From positions 141,013 through 205,012 of the forward strand of contig NZ_SDVA01000007.1 in NCBI RefSeq assembly GCF_004153545.1: a stretch of 64,000 bases of DNA, in the 5' to 3' direction. Below the pieces are notes generated by a model. That model saw only the letters and a list, made by a program, of their open reading frames with translations, searched no databases and had not been told where the DNA came from. Source of the DNA: Serinicoccus sediminis. GTDB lineage: Bacteria > Actinomycetota > Actinomycetes > Actinomycetales > Dermatophilaceae. The position numbers and the translations under genes are program-made. The stretch's first letter is position 1. The number at the start of each line of letters is the position of its first letter. This document shows, one piece after another, positions 16,717 to 23,645 of the stretch.

Positions 16717-18681
16717 ATGCGCGACTTCCCACCCACCGTCACCGCCTGGACCCCCGCTTCGACGCCGGCGGGTCACCGGGCCGCCATCGGCGTGCCCGAC
16801 ACCCGGGGGCCGGTGCGGTTCCTGTGGTGGCTGCTCCGTCAGCAGCGAGACCTCGTGCTGTTCGGCTGCCTGTGCAGCCTGCTCTGGATGCTGCCGACGG
16901 CGCTCACGCCGTGGGTCTTCGGGCGGGCCATCGACGAGGGCATCCTCGCGGGCGACGCCTCCCGCACGGCGCTGTGGTGCGGGGTGCTGCTGCTCGTCAC
17001 GCTCGTCGGGGCCAGCAGCGGCGTCTTCTACCACACCGTCGTCGTGCGCTCGTGGTTGTACGCCGCGTACGGCCAGACCCGTCTGGTCACCCATCAGGCC
17101 ACCCGGCTCGGGCACGTGCTGCCCCGCCGGGCGCCGACCGGCGAGGTCCTCAGCGTCAACGGCAGCGACGGCGACCAGTTCGGGCAGTTCATCGAGATCT
17201 TCTCGCGGCTCGTCGGCAATGTCGTGGCCTACCTGCTCGTCGCCGTCATCGTGCTGCAGATCTCGGTGCCGCTCGGCCTCGTGGTGCTGCTCGTCGCGCC
17301 CGTGCTCGTGCTGATCTCCTCGGTGCTGCTGCGTCCGTTGGCCGCCGCCCAGACGCGCGAGCGCAGCCGCGACTCCGAGCTGACCTCGATGGCCACCGAC
17401 ATCGTGGCCGGGCTGCGCATCCTGCGCGGGATCGGCGGCGAGCGGATCTTCGGCGACAACTACGCCGGCCAGAGCCAGCGGGTGCGCCACGCCGGCGTGC
17501 AGGCCGGCGCGTGGGGCGCCTTCGTCGAGGGCGTGGGCGTGCTGCTCTCCGGGCTGTTCGTCGTCGCGCTCCTGGTGCTCGGCGTCCAGCGGGTGCGCTC
17601 GGGCGACATCGAGATCGGCGACCTCGTCACCTTCCTGGGGTATGCCCTGTTCCTGGTCCAGCCGATCCGCGTCGTCTTCGAGGCGGCCCAGCAGGTCACC
17701 CGCTCGGTGGTCTCGGCCCGCAAGACCATCGGGGTCTTCGGCACCACCGACCCGTGGCCGCAGCGGGCGCCGCTGGAGAGCGACCAGCTGTGCGCGATGT
17801 CGGCCGGTGAGCTCGTGGACGAGGCGTCCGGGCTGCGGGTGCGCCCCGGCCGGCTGACGATGGTCGTGAGCGCGCTGCCCGACGAGAGCGCGCGCCTGGC
17901 GGACCGGCTCGGCCGCTACCTGCCCGCCGGTGACACCGTGCCGGCGGGCGACGACGAGGCCACGGGCCGCGTCGCCCGCCGGGCGGCCGCGGAACGGGCC
18001 CGGGTCCGGACCGAGCTCGAGGCCCGCGACGCGCGCCGTGCGCAGGAGGCCTGGGGCGTGACGCTGGGCGGCACCGACCTGGCCGAGCTGCCGCTGGACC
18101 AGGTGCGCTCGCTCGTGCTGGTCAGCGACACCGCCGCGCACGTCTTCGCGGGCACCCTGCAGGACGCGGTCGACCCGCACCGGACCCTGCGACGCGAGCA
18201 GGCGGAGGCCGCGCTGCACGCGGCCGCGGCCGAGGACGTCTACGACATCCTGCCCGGCGGTTGGCAGGGGGTGCTCGACGAGCGCGGGCGTGGCCTGTCC
18301 GGCGGGCAGCGGCAGCGGCTCGTCCTCACCCGGGCGCTGGCGGCCGACCCGCCGGTGCTCGTCCTGGTCGAGCCGACCTCGGCGGTGGACGCCCACACCG
18401 AGGCCCGGATCGCGCAGCGGCTGCCCGGGCACCGTCGGGGCCGCACGACCGTGGTCATGACCGCCTCCCCGCTGCTGCTGCACCACGCCGACGAGGTGGC
18501 CTTCCTCGAGGACGGCCGGGTGGTCGCCACGGGGACGCACGACGACCTCGTCGCCGGGCACGCGGCATACCGCTCCACCGTCCTGCGCGGCGAGGCGCAG
18601 GACCGGCCGGCTGACCGCGGCACGCCGGGCAGCACCACGACCACCAGCACGACGACCGGCACCAGGGAGGTGACGCCATGA
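16717..18681 (+). CDS. ABC exporter half-transporter with degenerate Walker A, Q- and H-loops
   Basis: A 654-residue type IV ABC exporter subunit. The membrane domain (about 33-330) has six helices. In the ATPase domain the Walker A site (about 383-393) reads VVSALPDESAR and has lost the GxxGxGKS residues. The Q-loop Gln is Ser (VLVSD, about 466-471), Walker B reads VLVLVEP with the Asp replaced by Val at 551 but Glu552 kept, and the H-loop His is missing (TASPLLL). The signature LSGGQRQR (527-534) is perfect. It should therefore supply LSGGQ to the partner's site and not bind ATP canonically. Start at 16717; TAGGCT lies 10 bases upstream. It overlaps the partner gene by 4 bases. Confidence 0.92.
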   Translation: MRDFPPTVTAWTPASTPAGHRAAIGVPDTRGPVRFLWWLLRQQRDLVLFGCLCSLLWMLPTALTPWVFGRAIDEGILAGDASRTALWCGVLLLVTLVGASSGVFYHTVVVRSWLYAAYGQTRLVTHQATRLGHVLPRRAPTGEVLSVNGSDGDQFGQFIEIFSRLVGNVVAYLLVAVIVLQISVPLGLVVLLVAPVLVLISSVLLRPLAAAQTRERSRDSELTSMATDIVAGLRILRGIGGERIFGDNYAGQSQRVRHAGVQAGAWGAFVEGVGVLLSGLFVVALLVLGVQRVRSGDIEIGDLVTFLGYALFLVQPIRVVFEAAQQVTRSVVSARKTIGVFGTTDPWPQRAPLESDQLCAMSAGELVDEASGLRVRPGRLTMVVSALPDESARLADRLGRYLPAGDTVPAGDDEATGRVARRAAAERARVRTELEARDARRAQEAWGVTLGGTDLAELPLDQVRSLVLVSDTAAHVFAGTLQDAVDPHRTLRREQAEAALHAAAAEDVYDILPGGWQGVLDERGRGLSGGQRQRLVLTRALAADPPVLVLVEPTSAVDAHTEARIAQRLPGHRRGRTTVVMTASPLLLHHADEVAFLEDGRVVATGTHDDLVAGHAAYRSTVLRGEAQDRPADRGTPGSTTTTSTTTGTREVTP

Positions 18682-20633
18682 CCAGCCTGCTCGACCCCGA
18701 CCTGCGCGAGCGTTCCGCGCGCACCTGGCGCGACACGGACGCCGATCCTCCGGCCCCCGTCGTGCCCGACCTCCTGCGGCCGCCCCCGCCCGGGTCGGTG
18801 GGGCTGCGCGAGCGGCACCGCCTGCTGTGGGAGCGGCACGCCCTGCGCCGGCAGCGGGCCCGCGCCCACCTCATGACCGCGCTCGACCCCGACCGGGGGA
18901 TGCCCGTCGCCATCTCCCGCACGGTCGTGGCCTACCTGCGCGGCCTGCTGCGGGAGCGTTCCCGGCTGGTCGTGCTCGTCACCCTCGCCAACGGTCTCGC
19001 GGCCGCGGCCGGGCTGGCCGTGCCGCTGCTGCTCGGCCGGTTGGTCGACGCCGTCGACCAGGCCGGCGGTGACCCCGCACCCGGCGTGGTGCGCGACATC
19101 GTGATGCTCGTGGTCGTCGTCCTCGTGGCGCAGGCGGTGCTCACCTACGGCGCCAAGGCGCTCGCGGCGGTGCTCGGCCAGGGTGTGCTCGCGCAGGCCC
19201 GGGAGCACGTCATCCGGGCCGTGCTCCGGCTGCCGCTGGGCAAGGTCGAGTCGGCCAGCACCGGCGACCTCGTCACCCGGGTGACCCGCGACGTCGGCTC
19301 GATGAGCGGCGCCGTGCGCTGGGCGCTGCCCGAGTTCATCATCGGCGTCGTCACGGTGCTGCTCACCGTGGTCTTCATGGTCCTCAACTCGTGGGCGCTG
19401 GCGCTGCCCACCCTGGTGACCGCGTCCCTGTCGCTGTGGCAGGTCCGCCGCTACCTCCAGCAGGCGCCGGCCGGCTACCTCCTGGAGGGCGCGACCTACA
19501 GCGACATCAACACCACGCTCACCGAGACCGTCGAGGGAGTCCGGACGGTCGAGGCCTACCGGCTGCAGGGCGGCCGCCGCGCCGCCGGTGTCGACGACAT
19601 CGAGGTGTCCTCGCAGGCCGAGCGCTACGGCCTCGTCCTGCGCAACGTGCTCTTCGCGGTCATGGACATGGCCTTCTCGCTGCCCCGCGTCATCACCCTG
19701 GTCGTCGGCGCCTGGCTCTACTCCACCGATGCCGTGACCCTCGGGCAGATCACCACGGCCATGCTCTACATCGAGACGTTCTACGGTCCCTTCGACCGGC
19801 TGGTGGGCACCATCGACCGGCTGCAGGTCGGCGTCGCCTCCACGACCCGCCTGCTCGGCATCGCCGAGGTGCCCCCGGACCGCACGCCGGGCGAGGAGCG
19901 CCCCGAGGGCAGCACGCTGGTCGGCCGGGAGCTGCGCTACGCCTATCGCCCCGGGCACGACGTGCTGCACGGCATCGACCTCACTCTGGAGCCGGGGGAG
20001 CGGCTGGCGATCGTCGGACCCTCCGGGTCGGGCAAGTCGACCCTGGGCCGGCTCATCTCCGGCATCCACGCCCCGACCGGCGGTTCCGTGACCGTGGGCG
20101 GGGTGGAGGTGACCGAGCTGCCGCTGGAGCTGCTGCGCACCGAGGTCGCGCTCGTCACCCAGGAGCACCACGTCTTCCGCGGGTCGGTCCGCGACAACGT
20201 CGAGCTGGCCCGCGACGGCGCGGGCGAGGACGGGGTATGGCGCGCGCTCGCCACGGTGGACGCGCGCGGCTGGGTCGAGGCGCTGCCGCAGGGCCTGGAC
20301 ACGGTGCTGGGCTCGGGCCACCACGAGCTGACCCCGGCGCAGGCGCAGCAGATCGCGCTGGCCCGGCTCATCCTCGCCGACCCGCACACCCTGGTCCTCG
20401 ACGAGGCGACGAGCCTCATCGACCCGCGCACGGCACGCCACCTGGAGGGCTCGATGAACGCCCTGCTCACCGGGCGAACCGTCGTGGCCATCGCGCACCG
20501 CCTGCACACCGCGCACGACGCGGACCGCATCGCGGTGGTCCAGGACGGCCGGGTGGTCGAGCTGGGCAGCCACGACGAGCTCATGGCCGCGGACGGCGAG
20601 TACGCCGCGCTGTGGCGGGCCTGGACCAGCTGA
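18678..20633 (+). CDS. ABC exporter half-transporter with intact Walker A/B and degenerate signature motif
   Basis: A 651-residue partner of the preceding subunit. An N-terminal extension of about 80 Arg/Pro-rich residues precedes six membrane helices (about 95-365). The ATPase domain has an intact Walker A GPSGSGKST (447-455), Q-loop Gln495 (VTQEHHVF), Walker B TLVLDEATS (571-579) and H-loop His607 (AIAHRL). The signature is LTPAQAQQ (551-558) instead of LSGGQxQ. Paired with the other subunit this gives one complete composite ATP site and one site degenerate on both faces. The substrate is unknown; multidrug, peptide or lipid export are all possible. The start ATG overlaps the upstream stop (ATGA). 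Confidence 0.93.
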   Translation: MTSLLDPDLRERSARTWRDTDADPPAPVVPDLLRPPPPGSVGLRERHRLLWERHALRRQRARAHLMTALDPDRGMPVAISRTVVAYLRGLLRERSRLVVLVTLANGLAAAAGLAVPLLLGRLVDAVDQAGGDPAPGVVRDIVMLVVVVLVAQAVLTYGAKALAAVLGQGVLAQAREHVIRAVLRLPLGKVESASTGDLVTRVTRDVGSMSGAVRWALPEFIIGVVTVLLTVVFMVLNSWALALPTLVTASLSLWQVRRYLQQAPAGYLLEGATYSDINTTLTETVEGVRTVEAYRLQGGRRAAGVDDIEVSSQAERYGLVLRNVLFAVMDMAFSLPRVITLVVGAWLYSTDAVTLGQITTAMLYIETFYGPFDRLVGTIDRLQVGVASTTRLLGIAEVPPDRTPGEERPEGSTLVGRELRYAYRPGHDVLHGIDLTLEPGERLAIVGPSGSGKSTLGRLISGIHAPTGGSVTVGGVEVTELPLELLRTEVALVTQEHHVFRGSVRDNVELARDGAGEDGVWRALATVDARGWVEALPQGLDTVLGSGHHELTPAQAQQIALARLILADPHTLVLDEATSLIDPRTARHLEGSMNALLTGRTVVAIAHRLHTAHDADRIAVVQDGRVVELGSHDELMAADGEYAALWRAWTS

Positions 20634-20897
20634 CGCACTGAAGTATCGGCGTGTGGCGGCCATCGGCACAGCGGTGCACCAGGGCCTCATTAGAGAAGCA
20701 CGCATCACAAACAACACGGCTAGCTCGCGCCGTCGCAGCGTGCCAGGATGTTAGTCTCGACGACCTGGCAAGTGGCTGTTGGTGGCTAGGGCCACTACCG
20801 CTCCTCCCCAGAAGTTGTCTCGTTAGCGCCGCTGCGACGATGCAATCTGTGCTAACCTTCTCCGATCTTCAGAGACGAGGATGGGGAGGGTGTCCAG
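20634..20897. other. Left edge of low-GC island, no gene recognised
   Basis: Base composition falls sharply soon after the ABC gene stop, and A/T-rich words such as cacaaacaacacg appear. A GTG at 20651 opens a 90-codon frame, but it lacks a ribosome site and has no family features. The final part probably holds the promoter of the cassette: TTGTCT at 20815-20820 and TAACCT at 20853-20858 are visible, but not at standard spacing. Confidence 0.4.
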
Positions 20898-21404
20898 ATG
20901 TCGATGATGGTATTGGGGTATGACGGAAACTGCTCGGCGTGCGGCGGTCTTGCAGGCGCCATTCGGCGAGAAGTGGGTGATCAGCTTGAGTTGCTACCCC
21001 TTCAAGATCCTCGAATGCTGTCTTGGCGAGAAGAGATCTTCGGTAGTGATCCCCCTTGGGCTCCGACATTGATCGAAGTGCAGGAGGACGGCCAGGCCGC
21101 TTCTGGTCATGTCGGACTGCCTCTCGCCATCAACCTCGTCCGCGTGGTCGGTCCGCGTAAGGCGCATGCGGTCGTGCGAACCATTGGGGAAGACAGACTG
21201 CGGGGCGGGCAGGGGCTTCTTGGTCGGAGGCGATTCGTGCAATTTGTCGCTGGACTGAGTGTCGGTGCCGGCACCATCATGGGGTTTCCGGCTATCGCCT
21301 CCGCAGGTCCCAGGGTCGGGAAATTGTTCAGTCCATTCGATGATCCCGCATTCTTTTCATCGCCGGTCGTGACGAGGAGACCATTAGAGACTCGAGTTTT
21401 TTGA
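20898..21404 (+). CDS. DCC-type thiol-disulfide oxidoreductase-like protein with internal twin-arginine-like segment
   Basis: A 168-residue protein. The N-terminus VLGYDGNCSACGGLAGAIR (5-23) matches the DCC (DUF393) thioredoxin-like family, with redox cysteines C12 and C15. After the domain, residues 109-116 read GRRRFVQF, followed by a hydrophobic stretch (about 117-133) and AIASAG. This resembles a twin-arginine signal placed inside the protein rather than at its N-terminus. The ATG at 20898 has GGAGG 8-9 bases upstream. G+C is clearly below the flanks (one 60-base line in the next gene is about 52%). The next gene, encoding a protein with 16 cysteines, starts 5 bases after the stop, so a role in forming or shuffling its disulfides is an attractive inference. 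Confidence 0.75.
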   Translation: MSMMVLGYDGNCSACGGLAGAIRREVGDQLELLPLQDPRMLSWREEIFGSDPPWAPTLIEVQEDGQAASGHVGLPLAINLVRVVGPRKAHAVVRTIGEDRLRGGQGLLGRRRFVQFVAGLSVGAGTIMGFPAIASAGPRVGKLFSPFDDPAFFSSPVVTRRPLETRVF

Positions 21405-21408
21405 TGGC

Positions 21409-21981
21409 ATGATAGCAGAGATCTCGGCGAACGCTACGGTGGAAAAGCGCGACAGAGCACTTCATGCAGTAGATTTGATCGATGGTTCGGATCAGGCGCT
21501 TCTTCTTGAAGATGCCAATGGCAACATCTCGGTGGCGGCGAGTACCTTCGATTTAAAGGACGGCTCGCAGGTTCATACGGCAGTGATGGTCGAAAATAAC
21601 GGTGTCGTGCTTCTTCACAGGAAAGAGGCAGCAGTTGGCTCGGATCATGTCGCCGTCAGTCGCTTTCGCTTAGGAGGAGGCGAACTTGATGGGCGTAATG
21701 GACCTACGGGCACCCTCACCCTGAACGAGTATGTCTTTGATGGTACGAGAATCGAGACTCTTTCGAGTAGTTGTCCCGGCGGGTGCCCTCGTTGTTACCG
21801 GTGTGCCTGCACGTCGTACAACTTGACTTGCATGGCGCGGCAATGTTGGGGCTGCACCATTTGCTGGCTCGGTGGAGTCCAAGCATGCGTGGCTTGTGTC
21901 CTGGCCCTTTGTGGCGTTGGGTCGGCTCTCTTCTGCTGCCGTAGTTCTCGATGCCAGTATCAGCCCTCGACAAATTGCTAG
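21409..21981 (+). CDS. Precursor-like protein with C-terminal domain of 16 cysteines, possible bacteriocin or disulfide-rich peptide
   Basis: A 190-residue protein with two sharply different halves. Residues 1-121 contain no cysteine and are mixed alpha/beta in composition. Residues 122-190 hold 16 cysteines (122, 126, 129, 132, 134, 141, 146, 149, 152, 160, 163, 168, 176, 177, 182, 190), including a hydrophobic core with WLGGVQACVACVLALCGVG. The layout, a long Cys-free leader followed by a Cys-rich hydrophobic tail, recalls precursors of halocin C8 and fulvocin C type bacteriocins, but I could not establish homology. No clear ribosome site precedes the ATG, so coupling to the upstream gene is likely. 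No N-terminal signal peptide is seen. Alternative roles are a metal-binding or redox protein. Confidence 0.7.
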   Translation: MIAEISANATVEKRDRALHAVDLIDGSDQALLLEDANGNISVAASTFDLKDGSQVHTAVMVENNGVVLLHRKEAAVGSDHVAVSRFRLGGGELDGRNGPTGTLTLNEYVFDGTRIETLSSSCPGGCPRCYRCACTSYNLTCMARQCWGCTICWLGGVQACVACVLALCGVGSALFCCRSSRCQYQPSTNC

Positions 21982-21990
21982 GACGGCCCC

Positions 21991-22434
21991 ATGAACTGGT
22001 CTCTCAGCCGCAAGGTCAACGTGGCATCGCCCGCTCACCTGCCAGCACGCCAAAACTCAAACATTGAAGTCGCAGCGCTCTGTGGCTTGACCCTGTTTCT
22101 GGGGTTGACCCTGTGGGCCCTGAGTCAGTTGCTCGGGAACTTTAGTATACGGCACGTCCTTCTCACCCTCTTACTGGCTGGGTCCGCCACCTTTTTTTCT
22201 ATGGCTCCCTTGTTGGCGGGCGGCGCTTCGCGGCGATTTTTGCTAAGTCGTGCGATTTTAGCTCTTCTCGCAATTGCTGTGTGGACTTTCACTCTCCAGG
22301 CAGACAGTGGTACCAGCGTCGCTTGGGCACTGTCTATGCTGGCGGGAATCCTCGCAATCTCTGTATTTGCCGCCATGGGAATTGCAGCGAACGGTGATGT
22401 AGAGCAACAAGGCCCGCGTGGCTCTCTTCGGTAA
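21991..22434 (+). CDS. Small integral membrane protein with four predicted helices, unknown function
   Basis: A 147-residue hydrophobic protein beginning 9 bases after the Cys-rich gene. Four membrane segments are visible at about 28-50, 53-80, 83-104 and 109-132, with polar ends and an Arg-containing loop (GGASRRFLLSR). No ATPase or protease motif is seen. By position it could be an immunity protein, an export helper or a redox-membrane partner of the cassette; the sequence does not decide. G+C is similar to its two upstream neighbours and below the chromosome average. Confidence 0.65.
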   Translation: MNWSLSRKVNVASPAHLPARQNSNIEVAALCGLTLFLGLTLWALSQLLGNFSIRHVLLTLLLAGSATFFSMAPLLAGGASRRFLLSRAILALLAIAVWTFTLQADSGTSVAWALSMLAGILAISVFAAMGIAANGDVEQQGPRGSLR

Positions 22435-22689
22435 GCTGTTCCCTGCGCCAGGCCACGTCCACGAGAAGGACCTACGTCGACCGGTTATGGACCACGTGTT
22501 CGCGCGGAGGGCCTACCGCGGCTCTTCTCCTGTGTGAGTGGGGTAAAGGCGGCGCGCCGACGGACTGGGCGAGGCCGGAGAGGGTCGAGGTCCCCGATGA
22601 CCAGGGGGATTTCTACCTCTCGCGATGGCCAAGGGCATCGACACGTCTGAGCCGACGTCGTGCTGCCGTGCCCGGTCCATGGCCGGCGC
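22435..22689. other. Spacer between cassette and transposase remnant
   Basis: G+C rises again here. A short frame from 22625 encodes about 37 residues (starting MAKGIDTSEPTSC) and probably belongs to the damaged 5' part of the transposase. No promoter, RNA or intact gene is recognised. Confidence 0.3.
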
Positions 22690-23640
22690 GTACTGCCACC
22701 ACTGCGACCTGCTCTTGGCGTGGATGGCCTGCACGTGACCGACGTACGGCGGGAACTGGAGCTGCTCATCATGACCGTCGAGTCAGCCTCGCAACCGACG
22801 GGGCCCGGGGCAGCGGGACGGTGGCTGTGGCGCACAGCCGCCGCGTGGTGCGGTTGGTCGACGCCCATGCTTGGAGACCCCCGGTGGTGCTGCTGTGGCG
22901 CAAGCGGCGCTACCGAAGCCGCGAGGACTCCTGCGAGGTGGCCACACTCATCGGACAGGTGCCTGACCTGGTCCAACCACGGGGCTGGCGAGGACCCACG
23001 CCACGCCGTGGGCCATCGCCCAGATCCGCTCCGGGCATGCATCGGTGCAGGGCCTGGCCCGTCAGCTCGGGGTGCGGCGGCGCACGGTCTGGTCGGCGAT
23101 CAAGCCAGTCCTCGCCGCCGCGGCCGGCGACGAGACCCGCTCGTCGGCCTGACCATTCGGGGCGTGGACGAGCACGTGCGACACCACGTGTCCACCAAGG
23201 TACAGCGGGCGATACCCCCAGTCGTCGCGCTGGGCACCCGGTGCGTGGACGAGGTGAGAAGGCGGCTTCAGGACACCCGCTGGCTACCGGGGCCGCAAGG
23301 GCGAGCCGCTGTACGGGGTTCAGACCATCCTGCGGGCCGGCGCGAAGAACTCACCAACCAGCCGCCCTGGACCGAGCGGGCGTTCGCCGCCCGCGCCGAG
23401 CACGAGGTGGTCGACCTGGCAGGGCAGTGCGCAACAGAAGCTGCGCACCGCGTGCAAGCAGGTCGACAAGGCAGAGGGCCGCAAGATCGCCGAGCGCACT
23501 GCGGCCTCGTTGCCTCCTCCCGATCCCTGAGATCGCCCGCCTCGGCTTGAGCCCTGCGCATATTGCAGGACACGTTCCTGGCCTACTTCGACACCGGCGC
23601 CACCGAAACGATCAATGAACTCGTCAAGTTGCGCCTGCGC
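22690..23640 (+). pseudogene. Degraded ISL3-family transposase
   Basis: Fragments of one transposase appear in order but in all three forward frames. They are VDGLHVTDVRRELELL (about 22720), VVLLWRKRRYRSREDSCEVA (about 22870-22940), then TPWAIAQIRSGHASVQGLA and VWSAIKPVLAAAAGDETR (about 23000-23150), RGVDEHVRHHVSTK (about 23160), VDEVRRRLQ (about 23250), GRKGEPLYG (about 23290) and finally FLAYFDTGATETINELVKL (23575-23637). The zinc-ribbon, helix-turn-helix and C-terminal TEAIN-like motifs are those of ISL3 transposases. Frameshifts and internal deletions, including loss of much of the DDE core, make it inactive. I did not find terminal inverted repeats. Confidence 0.85.
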
Positions 23641-23645
23641 TGGCA

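Noticed and set aside
20651..20923. 90-codon frame with GTG start before the DCC-like gene
   Set aside because: No ribosome site, no family similarity, and it overlaps the start of the better supported gene at 20898.
22485..23042. Minus-strand open frame over the transposase remnant
   Set aside because: The plus strand carries recognisable ISL3 transposase fragments in order; the minus translation has no features.
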